Assembly (NCBI GenBank): GCA_030248215.1
Contig: JASANG010000442.1
Coordinates: forward strand, 1 to 64,000
Direction of reading: 5' to 3'
DNA length: 64,000 nucleotides
DNA from: Enoplolaimus lenunculus
Taxonomy: Eukaryota > Nematoda > Enoplea > Enoplida > Thoracostomopsidae
The notes beneath the pieces are model-generated. The model saw nothing but the letters and a program-made list of their open reading frames with translations, was not told the DNA's origin and did not search any database. Shown here piece after piece: positions 1 through 11,579 of this stretch (within the stretch, counting starts at the first letter, position 1; every line of letters begins with the position of its first letter). The translations under genes were made by a program, and so were the position numbers.

Positions 1-55
1 GGCCAAAATTTTTCCAAGGGCAATGAGTCCCTCTGCCCCTCCGTAGCCTACGAGC
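1..55. repeat. Family B element fragment (CCGTAGCC ends)
   Basis: GGCCAAAATTTTTCC and CTCCGTAGCC match the interior and end of the small family B transposon that recurs at 24.8, 35.2, 45.3, 45.7 and 49.5 kb. It is cut by the window edge. Confidence 0.4.
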
Positions 56-242
56 CTGAATGTAAGTTAGCCAAATTTCAAAATTAGAAAACTATATTGG
101 GTACAAGACCCAACTTAAATCTTTAAAAATGAAATAAAAAATTTGACAACATTACATACTTCCTCTCGCGTAAAAATCATCAACTATAAAGCTTTCTGTA
201 GCAGATGAAAAACCTCAAAACTTCATCGTAATATTTCCAAAT

Positions 243-596
243 TACTTCAACAAAGCAAGTATTATAAATTGAAATCACTAAATCTTCTCGATAATTATGA
301 GTCGATCCGTGATCGTTAAGCTGAGTGGTCATCGTAAATGCCTCCCACCCGAGAGACTGGGGTTGAATCTTACCGTGAAAGTGCATCTCATACTAAATTG
401 AAAATATTCAGGTGAGAAAGGGTTAAAAAATGACTTAAACAAACCAAGTGGATTGAATCTTACCGCGAAAGTGCATCTCATATGAAATTGAAAATATTCA
501 GGTGAGAAAGGGTTAAAAATGACTTCAACAAACCAAGTATCATAAATTGAAATCACTAAATCCTCCGATAGTTATGAGTCTATCCATGATCGTTAA
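243..596 (+). repeat. tRNA-derived SINE with local tandem duplication
   Basis: GCTGAGTGG (A-box-like) and GGGTTGAATC (B-box-like) begin a SINE at about 311-427 that also occurs at 2399-2520. Its tail is duplicated: 363-450 and 453-539 are near-identical units. The flanking 243-318 recurs at 522-596, so the SINE lies inside a compound duplication downstream of the last Pax6 exon present here. Confidence 0.7.
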
Positions 597-1344
597 AACG
601 TGGAAGCTCAATTTATTTCCGAGAATGCTTAAACGTGTTATTTATAAACAGAAATATATCGCTGGTACTGTTTTGGTTTCTCCCATCTCATGGTAACTCG
701 ATAGAAGGCAAAAGTTTCCGTACCGTACTTTTTACCAAGCCTAACATTAAGCTTCGGTAGAGGCTTTTGGCTTCCCATTTCATTCATACAAGTTTTACGG
801 ACAAATAAGTTGAATGTACAGATGTTACTGAACGTAGGGCTTGAGCTCGTATTTCAAGAAAACAGGCGGATTCAAGGGTTGGCCAAACTAATCTAAGGAT
901 GGAAATTTCTTTGTCCGGCCAGAGCTTTACACGCGGAAATTTTATATTTTTACTCCACCCAGAATTGGTTTCCATGATCCACCTTTACCCACAAACTCTA
1001 TAGTAACTGGCGCGGGCAATCGGAGGTTAAAAATACACAGCTGAAAGTCAATAAAAGGTCAATAAGTTTGGCTTGCACTGGAGTTCGAGGTGAGATATAC
1101 CCACGCGTTAAACAACGGCCAAATTGTACGCTAATAAAATTTGCCGAATCCTCGAGCACAAATTCTACTAGAGGCGAAATTACTATATATTGCCGCGGTT
1201 CTAGGCTATGCTGACCTACGGTTGTAACCTGACACCTGTGATAAAACAGATCATTATGCAATAAGTAAAGCAATCTAACGCAGGGCTGTTATAGCTAAAC
1301 CGCGCGAGTCTTCTGTTACCCAAACTCTACGCGGATAAAAGAAC
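597..1344. other. Presumed Pax6 intron; nothing recognised
   Basis: I looked on the minus strand for paired-class homeodomain coding (an NRTSFTQEQ or WFSNRRAKWR type motif) and found none, so this is probably intron between the linker exon and homeobox exons outside the window. Confidence 0.5.
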
Positions 1345-1490
1345 TCTGCCCTAACAAAGACCAAAGCAAGATTTTGCATCAAGGTAGCGGTAAAATAGCG
1401 TACGTCTTGTTGTTCGCTTCGCTTTCCTGTTCTTTACCAAAATTATATTTTGCACGGACTCCCTCTTAGAAATTTCTGGATCCACCACTG
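1345..1490 (-). repeat. Family H element, GGATCC-bearing end
   Basis: The right end reads AAATTTCTGGATCCACCACTG, whose reverse complement starts CAGTGGTGGATCC. Ends of this type recur at 15.9, 23.6, 27.6, 40.7, 43.2 and 45.6 kb. CAGTGGYGGATCC-like ends are typical of hAT-class elements. The left boundary is uncertain. Confidence 0.45.
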
Positions 1491-1506
1491 TTTCGAAGCA
1501 ACTCAC

Positions 1507-4500
1507 CTCGTTTCAGGTCAACAGCTCCATTAACGCTATAGGCTGCAGCAGCTGCATGGGCATGATTGAATACTCCAAAACCGCTGGTTGATGCAGTTGC
1601 ATAAGGAGATCCAGACATTCCGGCTGCGGTATAAGCTGCAGCGGAAAACCACGCGGCACCGCCTGGGACTCCAGCTGCAGCTTGACCAATGATGCGGTAT
1701 TTTTCAAGACTTTTGTAAAATTCATCATGATGGGCTTGTTGTTCTTTTTGGGACGCTAGATTGCGTAGGACACGATTGATTGAAGATACCTAAAAAGTTG
1801 TTTATGGACGTTGGAATCATAGAATATTGCAGTTTACGATTTGGTTTTGCTCGCGGGCATGTTAAAACGACAAAAAAATAAGTTTTGAAGCATGAATCGA
1901 TATACGGGGTATTTTGCTTCAACTTGATAGCTCTACTCGCGCACAGCTCAACATGCTATTTGGTGGGGAACGAATTTAACCCCTTCTTACATTGAGTTGC
2001 CTATAGGCAACTCAGCGCAATGTATATACGATAAATAATATATATCTCACCGTGTTTAACATTTGCAACACGTATACATAGTACTAAATCACGTCTAATA
2101 TTGCAGTTTGCGATTTGGTTTTGTTCGCGGGCATGTTAAAACGACAAAAAAATAAGTTTTGAAGCATGAATCGATACGGGGTATTTTGCTTCAACTTGAT
2201 GGCTCTACTCGCACACAGCTCAACATGCTATTTGGTGGGGAACGAATTTAACCCCTTCTTACATTGAGTTGCCTATAGGCAACTCAGCGCAATGTATATA
2301 CGATAAATAATATATATCGCATCGTGTTTAACAATTGTAACACGTATACATAGTACTAAATCACCACAAGACGTGAGAGCCCCCCGGGCTCGAGCGTCAA
2401 GCTCCTATAGCTGAGTGGTTTTGGTATACGCCTCCCACTCTAGTCACTGGAGTTCGAATCCTAGCATAAAAGTAGGTCTCAGGGGAAATAGAAAATATTC
2501 ATGTGAGAAAGGGTTAAGAAGGGTATGCTGTTGATTTCGCTGGACGTGCAAGCGGGACTTAATCTGTGCTCATGGAGGGTAAAATTTTCAGGAAGGTTGA
2601 GATTCCACACCTCTGGCCTCCTCTGACTGCGTTCTTGGGTGATTGCTATATGAAGAGTAAATTACATGTCATATAGTATGTAAGCTTAATGCTTGCTTGC
2701 AATTTTACACCTTTATTTAAGCAACTTGTATGTGTTTTGTGATAATATTTTTCTACAAAATTGTTGTTGCTTGCTAGCATTTGTTTATGGTATAATACTG
2801 AATTGGATTTGGCTGCAGCTAAAACCTAAGCCTAAGCGTATGTAAATGCCGGAGAAAGTGTACAAGAGCTCAAACGTACACTTGGTATATTATCTGGTGT
2901 GCAAACTTGTTCAGCAAGCAATTTGTCACGGATTTCCCACGCGAATATTGACGGACATTCGCGTTTCATGGCACTAATTTTGTCAACAACTTTCGACGTC
3001 GCGACACGCGGTTTACTTCCTCCAATGGCGCGTGGACGAATTGAGCCGGTCTCATAGTAACGAGTTAAGATTTTGCTCACACAACCGTTTGAAACCTGAA
3101 AAAAATGCGGTGTCAAGAAATAAAATGGCTGCCCGGAAAAAGTGCCCCACCTCTTGCAGAAACATCGTTTCTAAATTTAGCAAAAGACCAATTCACAAGT
3201 AGAAGTTTTTTCTGCGAGAACTTGCAGATGCAAATTGTACGTAGAACTTGCACGTCTCAATAGGGTTTTAAACTTGTTTCGCGAAACAGCGAAGAAGCGA
3301 AAAAGCGAGCATGCATTTAAGTTAGCTCTTCCACAACAGAGTTACAAAGCTTCTAATCTTGGTTTCATTAAACGTGAGCAATAAAATAAAAATTTGTTGC
3401 AATGAAAATTGTTAACTGTTACATATTGTGCCCGCGTAATGATCACCGTTATTGATTCAGTTGCTGGAACTCTGCTGTAAAATAATTGCAAAATTCGTAT
3501 ACCTGCAGTAATCGCGAAATTTCACACGGTTTGCGGCCCATATGCGCCATTTGTATAATCTGTTCTCTGATGTGATCGGGCAACGGTCGTCCATTAACAA
3601 ATCGTCCGCCAAGTTGATTGACTCCAGTGTGCCCTGAAATATGAGTATTTTGCGAAGAAATTTTACAACACGAATTATAACGATTTGTTGCCAGCGGTAA
3701 AGCAGCTTGGACAGGCTTTCCACTTAATTTTGGCGAGCAATAAATTTAGCTCATACGAGCCAAAATATTGAAAAGGAAACTTTTTTGAACAAAAGTAACG
3801 TTCCAAACTTATAAATCATTAAAGTTACATTTGGTTTCTGGCTCGCTTAGTTCGCAAGGATTCTTACATTATTATATATGTCGCCTGAGCGCAAGTGACC
3901 TCTGTTATTGCATCAGCTGCTGCGCCGCTGCTTGTATCACATTTAGGTTTGCGTTACGTGCGTCACTCGTACGGCGCCGTCCGTCACCGTCCGTTACAAT
4001 ACGTTATCGTATTAGAGTTATTTGTGTACCATACCGCACGGTGACGAACGGCGCCGTACGGTTCACGGACGGCGCCGGACGGTACCGCACCGGTGACGAA
4101 CGGCGCCGGGCGGCGCCGCGCGTCAAAACAAGTATAGCGTAACCCTTAACAGTTTCCGGCCAACAACTGAATGAAATATACATTACGAAACTCAAAATGT
4201 GTGACGTATAGATGGCACGTCCCAAAAAATTATTTGTTCCAGCTGGCAATTATGTCATCACAAACTGTAAATAGATGTTTATTTGGCAATCCTAATGCTG
4301 TAAGAAGTGCAAACCTAAATCGTCAGCCAATGCTACGATAATACCGTAATATTTTCTTGCACCATTTCAACCGGTTACCTTTGCTTTCCTTGATTGGTTT
4401 GAATAACAATATTGGTCAATTGGGGCAACTTAGCTACAAACTGTAAGAAATGGATGTTGTGCGTTTAAATAAGCCAGTGAGTGTTTTGTTTTATTACACG

Positions 4501-7500
4501 GTTTTTGCTTCAAGAACGTCGCTCAGGGCCACTGTTACTAACAGCTGGCAGCAGGACAGGCGATTACTGAATCCGATGAAAAACCAATGCACTAAATATG
4601 GGTTCTGGGGCTGTTAAGTCCTTGAGGGACTAGAACTGGTGGTCGCTGGGGGACAGTTGGAAGACAATGGCACTGAAAAATCACATTAATCCTATAAAAA
4701 CGTTATTTAGACATTGTGTGATGACTACCGGGAGAGTGGCAGATAAGGTCAACCACAAGATTAGACCATTATAGCTATTTAAAAAACTGAATAACTATAA
4801 AAGATGAGATTATTCACTGATAAGAACTGTTGATCCAAAAGGAGACAATGACTAATAAAAGATGGTGAGGCATCTTATCATTAAGCAATTTACCACAGCG
4901 CTCGTTGTATTTGATCAAGCCTGGCACTAGCAGCTATGCGCCCTTTTGGATCTGCTAATATTGGACAGTAGTTTCCTTAAAAGATTTTGGAAAGTTGTCC
5001 AAGCTTGACCAGTATGCGGCGACTTTTGACAGGCAGTTAGTTTCAAATATATAGCACAGAATGAATTTGAAAATTTAAAACAATGTTTGAAATTTTTAGC
5101 AGATAATGTATTTTCGGACTTACTTCCAAGCCAAATATTCATTGCTTTCGCAAATATGTATCGGATTCAAATTCATTGATTATAGCATGATAAATGTAAT
5201 AAATATATCACCTACACCAAACTGCAACCAGCTCAGACATCGCCATAGGTGGCATGCGACGCCTATGCACCATTGTCGCCGTTATAGTCTCCACAATGTT
5301 GGCTTGGGGTTGTGCAAGTGGAGTCCAGTGAACACAGTTGTACATTAAATTTTTCATCAAACTTTGACTACAATGTTTTGCACCATATATGCGTAAATAA
5401 ATAATTGTTTCCAAAACCCAGGTTTGCAGATCCACCGCGTTTTGCATACCTGTCGGCGCCACTGTTTGCGGCATTTATGTGTTGCGTTCGTTATCAAGCT
5501 CGCTTCAGTGAATCTCATGAGCATTTTAATCTTTAGTATGACATGTGCCGACTTATAGAAATTTAGTTGCGCTAATCTTTCTAAATCACACTATAGGAGC
5601 ATTGCTAGTATCGCAACTGCGGATGACTGCAAGGGCGATCCAGTTGCTCTGCGGACGTTTTTGTCTGCCGAGCGTAAAAAATTTATCGGCAACATTAATA
5701 GAATTGTTTGTTAAAGAAAATTTGTCCTTGTTCACTCTTATAAATCTCGCTACCCCCTCTAACAGCAATTCCCGGTCAAAGGACTTTAGCAATAATGCCA
5801 ACTAGCTTTACTGTTTTAGACACATTTATGAGTTGTGCTGACAAAACTTAATTAACCGTAGATAAACGGCAAGTTTTGTTGACGAAATCGCGGAAGGATT
5901 TTACCATGGGAACCACCGGAAACTATTTATGGTGGCGGAGGAACTGAGCAAAATTGTTTTAGAACGAGCTTTGTGAAAAGATTAAATCCACAATGACGTA
6001 AATATCAAGAGCGGGTTGTTGGGAATTTCAAAAAGATGCTCAAGATTCATACTACGGCCCATGTTACTTTTAGAGCCGTCCCGGTTTCTGGTTGGTCTGT
6101 AAAAGACAAGGCTTAAATTCTAGACATTTTTTGATTAGGTTTAGTTTTATGCTTATAGAAATATATTTTTTCTAACGTCTAAGCTTAGGCTTACGAATAT
6201 GCTACATCTACCGTTACAGCTCTAAAAGTAACTTAAGCCGGTACTACTATGACCAGTACTGAAACTCATGTTACAGGATCTGTTGTAGCGGTGATTCGCA
6301 TCCGGTGAGCCCTCCACTAAGTCGGCCGCTTATCAGGTACAATTAAAAATTTGGATTGTTGTGAAGAATTCGTGCTTGACTTAGTTTTCGAGTATTCGGT
6401 TAAAACGTTATATATTAAAATTGAAAGAGCATCTTACGCAGCGAGTTGGAACAAATATGGGATAACCTTCATTTAGAAAAATTCATAATGCTTCATAATG
6501 GTGAATATATAATAAGTTGAACGTTGGCCAGTGAGTAGCTTTATTAATTTCTGACCAAACTAATCGCAATACAACTCGTAAAACTAAAAAACATATATGC
6601 CGAAAATTGTATTACCAAATCTGTGCATAAGCCTAAGCCTAAGCCTAAGCCTATGAACAAGCCTAAGCCTAAACTTAAAACTAAGCCTAAGCCTAAGCCT
6701 AAGCGTCACCTTTTCGGACTCGTGTCAAAAATACAAAAAGCTGTTCGTATTTAAAACGAGTTTATTTGGTGCTAAAATAGCGTTCGGCAAACGTTAAAAA
6801 GCAGTTAATAGCGTTTTGCAATACAAGAGATTCTATTCCAGAGTGTCTCCAACTGTAAAGAAGCGTATTGAAACAAGCTATGTATTTGAAACACGAAAAG
6901 AGTCCAAAACTAGCAATATAAATTGGCATAAGTTGTTTTCCTAACGAAGAACTTTAAGTTTTTTATAAGGAATTTTGACCTTAACTAAAACTGTTACTGT
7001 GATGGCAGAGAAAAAGAAGTCGTGCAGTCGTGGTCCTGCGTCCGTGTTATGGTTTAACTGTGGGTTTTACATTTGGTTTAGGCATAGGGTTAGGTTGTTC
7101 AAAACATCGTAAAACGGACATTTATTAGCATAAGTACGGAGTGCTTCGAATGATTATAATTTATGTGCTATTGCCCTTTGAACTGTTTCACAGACTAAGC
7201 ATTAAAGTTACGATAAATGACACATCAACAATAGCAACGATACTGTCAAAGTTCACCAACCAATTGCTAGAGGTTTCAAAACCTGGTTCTAAATTTGAAA
7301 TCGACTTGTTGTACCCTTATTTTAGTTTCAGGGTTTTGAGTCACAGTGGGTTCTAAAACGTGCAATGTGAGATTAGCAATTTTTCAAATCTGGCATCGCA
7401 CATTTTAGAATTCGATTTAAGCCAAACAACAGAACCTAAACAGTGTATACATGGTAATATCATTACACACCGAACGTTCATCTGAAATCTAACAATTTAC

Positions 7501-7616
7501 TCATTTATAAAAGTATTAACACTCTGTTACTTACCTTTATGCGGCATCTCCAGTTCAATTTTGTTGAAATCCATTTCGAATTTGTTGGTAACCACTCGTC
7601 AAAAATGAAAATGTAC
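1507..7616 (-). CDS. Pax6: Pax6 transcription factor, 5' part of gene (paired domain; homeobox off the left edge)
   Basis: Pax6 is a nuclear DNA-binding protein that patterns eyes and nervous system. Four exons join in frame on the minus strand. Exon 7616-7535 has ATG at 7574-7572 and encodes 13 residues ending in MPHK. Exon 3633-3503 (131 bp) runs from [10 protein letters not shown] to SRLLQ. Exon 3095-2880 (216 bp) runs from [10 protein letters not shown] to DNIPS. Exon 1789-1507 (283 bp) runs from [11 protein letters not shown] into an Ala-rich linker. All junctions are AG/GT and phases agree; G from exon one plus GG gives the Gly of GHTGV. Q and N in LLQVSN, the [16 protein letters not shown] segment and [14 protein letters not shown] are Pax6-type rather than Pax2/5/8. 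The 131 and 216 bp sizes equal those of vertebrate PAX6 exons 5 and 6 (from memory). Odd points: GGRFVNGRP where nearly all Pax proteins have GGVFVNGRP, and a diverged first helix ([19 protein letters not shown]). The last exon ends on a GTGAGT donor, so the homeobox lies left of position 1. An upstream non-coding exon is implied by the acceptor at 7617-7618. The start exon rests on phase, splice sites and the MPHKG motif, so it is less certain than the rest. Confidence 0.93.
1823..2364 (+). repeat. 270-bp tandem duplication inside a Pax6 intron
   Basis: 1823-2096 and 2097-2364 are two near-identical units lying head to tail, differing by a few substitutions and small gaps. Each carries the perfect 20-bp palindrome GAGTTGCCTATAGGCAACTC (1994-2013 and 2266-2285), bracketed by TACATT and AATGTA. 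They fill half of the 1.1-kb intron between 2879 and 1790. Confidence 0.95.
2399..2520 (+). repeat. tRNA-derived SINE
   Basis: TAGCTGAGTGG matches a pol III A box and GAGTTCGAATCC a B box, 40-odd bases apart, followed by the same tail (GAAAATATTCATGTGAGAAA) as the copy at 311-427. There is no matching acceptor stem, so it is a SINE and not a tRNA gene. Confidence 0.75.
3108..3153. repeat. Transposon end next to a Pax6 splice acceptor
   Basis: GCGGTGTCAAGAAAT...GCCCGGAAAAAGTGCCCC resembles the end of the small element at 21382-21553 (GCGGTGTCACGGAATG...TGCCCC). It begins about a dozen bases upstream of the 216-bp paired-domain exon. Confidence 0.4.
3946..4145. repeat. GC-rich fold-back element, family C
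   Basis: A 200-bp block of GGCGCCGTCCG, GTCACCGTCCG and their complements with end TATAGCGTAACCC, matching copies at 14193, 15149 and 17404. TTA flanks both sides. It lies in the first Pax6 intron shown. The longest frame across it is repeat-encoded and not a gene. Confidence 0.85.
4146..6055. other. Pax6 intron, nothing recognised
   Basis: No motif-bearing frame, tRNA-like box pair or clear inverted repeat was found; several short frames on both strands have no family resemblance and no splice support. Confidence 0.4.
6056..6241. repeat. Small inverted-repeat element, family A variant
   Basis: GTTACTTTTAGAGC at 6063-6076 is repeated inverted and perfect at 6219-6232, just inside GGCCCATG and AAGCCGG. 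The right interior carries the CTTAGGCTTACGAATATGC segment shared with family A copies. Confidence 0.6.
6628..6706 (+). repeat. Interstitial TAAGCC (TTAGGC) hexamer array
   Basis: About a dozen TAAGCC hexamers, some altered, in 79 bases. TTAGGC is the nematode telomere unit, but here it is internal and resembles the hexamer-rich interior of family A transposons, although no family A ends are seen around it. Confidence 0.7.
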
Positions 7617-8105
7617 CTGAAAAAACACAAAAATAACATGAAAGTGATAAAATATTGAACCAATGTAAAAATTGTTGTGAAGAAATGAGTTGTTATAAAA
7701 CAGAATTTCCCTTCACACTTTATGCGTAATTTTTGATACGCAATCCTTTATAGTAAAACCGTTTAAAAAAATAAGTAGAATTTGCGTTTAGCTGTTTGAA
7801 ATCATCAAAGCTTTAACCCAAGCCCTTTGGAAACATATCAGATTATGGTTGCTGCTCAGTACATTAATTAATAAATATGCGTTATTGTCACAATCTGTTT
7901 TTCTTGCAGTTCTTCCTGCGCACGAGTAACTATTGATATAGTTGTACAAATCAAATGAGTGAAAAATTAGCAAACTTCCAAATACATATTTTGACCGGAA
8001 TACAAACTATAAATGATATATGACAATAAGTAACTAGGAATGCAACACTATCTTAATTTATTAAAGTTTGGATGTTACTTTGCACCGAAAATTTTTTGTC
8101 GTCGG
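7617..8105. other. Pax6 upstream region, nothing recognised
   Basis: The Pax6 start exon has a splice acceptor at its 5' side, so a non-coding exon and promoter must lie in or beyond this stretch. I could not identify either. Confidence 0.35.
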
Positions 8106-8268
8106 CAGTGCCGGTGAAAACGCCCCCCCTCCAAATCCTCCAAGCGGGGACCCAATCCTTGGAGCCCCTAACTTGGCAGACTAAAACTCGAAGCTATAGA
8201 ACTGGAAAACAGTTTATTAAGGGCTCTGTCGGATCTGTTTGAGGGGGGCCGACTATCTTGACGCAGTG
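8106..8268. repeat. Small CAGTG-ended inverted-repeat element
   Basis: The left end CAGTGCCGGTGAAAACGCC mirrors the right end GGGGGGCCGAC...GACGCAGTG imperfectly. Flanking octamers GTCGTCGG and GCCATCGT match at 5 of 8 positions, weak support for a hAT-like target duplication. Confidence 0.45.
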
Positions 8269-8908
8269 GCCATCGTTTAAACATAGAAATGCGCTTCTAA
8301 TTAAGCTAATTACTTTTTAAATATTTTTCTCCTTAATCTTATATGTATGTGTACCGGGAACAGTGTAGTTGACAGTGACGTCATGCTCAATTTCTTCAAA
8401 CCGTTGTAACTAAAATTTGGTTTTTGTTTGTTAAATATCTGGTTATCGCACAGACGCGGACATACAGATTGCGTTACATTGCATTTATTCGATTGCAAAA
8501 ATAAACGCTAAGCTAATTGCATTTTGTTTTAAACTGACTCGAATGCAATTTTATACGATTCAAACATTAGGACACATGTTGCCAGAAAAAGCAATAACGT
8601 AGAATTGAAAAATGATTTTTACTATTTAAAAAATTCAAAAATTAATCGCTTGAACAATTCTAGCGAAGTGACCAACGCTACGAAAATGAAAACACAATAG
8701 CTCAAGGTGTTCTAAAATATGTTACACTGTGTGTTAATCACCTCGTTCTTAGTATATCAGCCTATTCTAATGGAGCTCCATGTAACTTGAAGTTTTTAGG
8801 ACGGTAGACAAGTAGCTCAGATCGCTTTTATTGAGCGCATATTTCACAACCACATTAAGTGTGTATGTGAGACTACAAACCTTAAACGTACAAAACAATG
8901 ATGTACTA

Positions 8909-9063
8909 GGCCAATGTATAGAACATGGCCGTAACAGTAGCATAAGCATATTCCTAAGCCTCAGCCCAAGCCGAAGCGTAAGAATAAGTTCCGACCTGAG
9001 GCTACGCTTAAAACTGAGCCTAAGCCTTGGCAAAAAATTAGTTGAAAGCTTAAGCTTTGGCCG
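8909..9063. repeat. Family A element (TTAGGC-rich MITE), right end decayed
   Basis: It starts GGCCAATGTATAGAACATGG, then GCATATTCCTAAGCC, a run of degenerate TAAGCC units and AAAAAATTAGT...AAGCTTAAGC, in the same order as the other family A copies. Confidence 0.65.
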
Positions 9064-10479
9064 TGAGTTGATTTTAAGATCGAATCTTTGTCTATATAAT
9101 ATTGAGTTCGGATAAATTTCATATCAAATATCAAAGCACACATTGGTAGAACAAATTCATACGTTTGCGAATGACACTAAAACTACTAATTGAATGAAGT
9201 TTGCTGATATTATAATATACAGTTTGATAACTGAACGTGGCTTGGTGAATTACAGTTTTATCCGGTTGCGCCTAATCTGTCTAATGGTTGCAAGATGGCG
9301 TTACATTGAATATTGAACGTAAGAAAATGACATTGAACGTTCTAAAATCTTACTAAGTTTTTCATTGATTAACCGTTTAGTTGTGAAAAAGATTTTTTTA
9401 TCGGTGTTAGGCATCTCGACATTTTTTCGTTCGATAACCGGACCCTCGGTAAATCGGAACCCGATATCTCATTCACCCCGTCAATTTGTGGACCAGATAG
9501 CTTGTCGTCCTGTATTTAGCACAGTTTTAGGCGTACGATTAGGCTAAGTATTTATGGAACTGGAAGCGTCGACGACACTTCAGGTTCGGTAAGGTTTTTG
9601 ACGAAAGCTGTCAGGAAACGAGTCGTGCCGTAAACTCGGCGTCTTTAGACACGTATTTTGCTTGCCGTGGCACTGCTGCAGTAGAAAACTAGTTTACAGA
9701 AAGTTTCATCAAAGCTAGAGTGAAAAATTAAAATATGTAAACTTTAAGACAGATCACTGGCAAACCGTTACCAATGATTCAATAAAACAGTGCTGACCAA
9801 TTATCACTCCGTACTAACAGCAACAGCCTCTTTACCCTCTTTTGGCTTTCTACTGCGATTATGCGTATTTGCGTTGGTGCTACCATCGACGCGAAGCGCC
9901 GCTGTGTAAGTCACAAACATTTTCTTTATGAATTAGTTTGCAATGCCCTCTATTGCCACACGGAAATTCATGTACGACGCCACATGGTGCGAGTTGTCAC
10001 TCAGTGAGCTCACGATCTTTTATTTTTGACCCAACATACCTGTGGATATTCATATTGTAATTGACAACGATTTGAAGAAAATTAATATATCACAAAGATT
10101 TGACGGCTGTTGGTGCTAGATATAGTTAAATACCTTACGCTAAAACGAACTTAATAGATTAATATGCGGGTTTGAATATAATAAAGTTTCCAGGTTGTTA
10201 TGAAATCCCTTCACGAATGTTTGTTATGCTCAATTCAAGTTCGACTTTCCACCGCTGTATATAAGATCGCCGTTAACCAGGTGAAAAAGTATAAATATGA
10301 TTACCAAAGTTTTTTTCAAAATTCAACAGGTTTACACACCGAAATAGTTAACTAAAGGTACCTATTCTCGAAATTGATTGCAATAGCATATAATTTTGTC
10401 ACTCTAACCAGCGAACTATTTTTTGTTTTTCAACACAACAAACTGGAATCTTTTTTGAACAAATAGTTATTATTGGGGT
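9064..10479. other. Intergenic, nothing recognised
   Basis: No exon, RNA gene or repeat end could be supported. Short frames at 9365 and elsewhere show no known motif. Confidence 0.35.
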
Positions 10480-10780
10480 GTAGAGCTGGGGCCGTCACCG
10501 GATATGGAGGCGAAATAAACTTTGGTAATAAAAGTAATGTTAGATTAAATATGTTGTTAATAATCTGCACATTATTGTTAAATAATTTAATTTTAATATG
10601 TTTTGAGAATTCTTGGTAATTAAATTCAATAAAGTCACAAACAAACTTCCTAAAGGACGTAACTTTTGCACAAGTAGGAAAAGTTTCACTACCGAAAGTG
10701 CGGGAACCATCGGATAAAATTCTACTGGAGCAGCACTTCGAGCCGGAGGCAGATCTCTGGCTGTACCCAGAATATTCTAG
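10480..10780. repeat. Family J repeat (CCGGAGCCGGAT type)
   Basis: ACCGGATATGGAGG at the left and CGAGCCGGAGGCAGATCTCTGG followed by TGTACCC at the right recur around 16.9-17.1 and 59.0-59.35 kb in the same order. Boundaries are approximate. Confidence 0.4.
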
Positions 10781-11033
10781 TTATTAAACGCAAAATCATG
10801 TGGAACTTTAAAAACAGCTGATCATGCACAGTAATTTGCAATTTCAGTAAAAATAGTAAAATGTCAAAGATAATCCAAAATTTAGCAGATTAACAATTCC
10901 TGAAAACGCAATTCTAATAGACGGTATGGAGGTAAGCTAGTTGGTATAGTACGGCTTTAAGTGTTTGCTGATAATTGGAATACGTTTGAAGACATGGTTT
11001 TTGCGCACAACTCGTGCAACAAGAGACCGTATA

Positions 11034-11242
11034 TTCATATGTATGTAGCACCTATCACCAGTTCGTGATACGCCTTGTAACTTTTGAATCAGTACATGGC
11101 GAGTTTTGAAAATCAGCACATTTTTCACATTTCATTTGTCCTACGTCCATACAAATTTGAAATCTGCAATCGTTCGTGTTCATCAGTTTGAAAGCCTATC
11201 ACTAACTGGTGATAACTGCTATACGCATTTGAGAATATGGGC
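11034..11242. repeat. Family E element with hairpin termini
   Basis: The left end ...GTAGCACCTATCACCAGTTC and the right end CTATCACTAACTGGTGATAA...CATTTGAGAATATGGGC are inverted copies. Each end also contains its own CCTATCACC/GGTGATAGG inverted repeat. Other copies are at 35526, 40431, 50930 and 53132. Confidence 0.85.
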
Positions 11243-11579
11243 TAAGATAGTGATACCCTCGTTCGCTGCCTTAGTGTTGCTGGCTCCATTTATGAAACTC
11301 ATTTGGTGAATCACTGCTGAGTTCTTTTATTTAACGACCAACGCAAAGCAGAGCTACAACTATTTACATTAATTTCAATAAACTTTGAGCATTTCTTGGT
11401 TTGCAAATAGTTAAAGATAATAGAAGTCTCAAATACCTAGGCTACATACGGTGTTCTTACTTAAATCTAGATTATTAATTATAAACTAGAAAGTACCTAC
11501 TGTATGAGTTGTGCCGTTTCAGCAGATAGTAGAGCGAACAAAACCAACAAACTTAATTTAAAATTTGCAACAAGAATCA

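Noticed and set aside
597-1500. Possible Pax6 homeobox exons at the left edge
   Set aside because: No homeodomain helix motif was found on the minus strand in any frame; they must lie outside the window.
3831-4249. Arg-rich frames on both strands
   Set aside because: They are created by the GC-rich family C repeat (GGCGCCGTC units).
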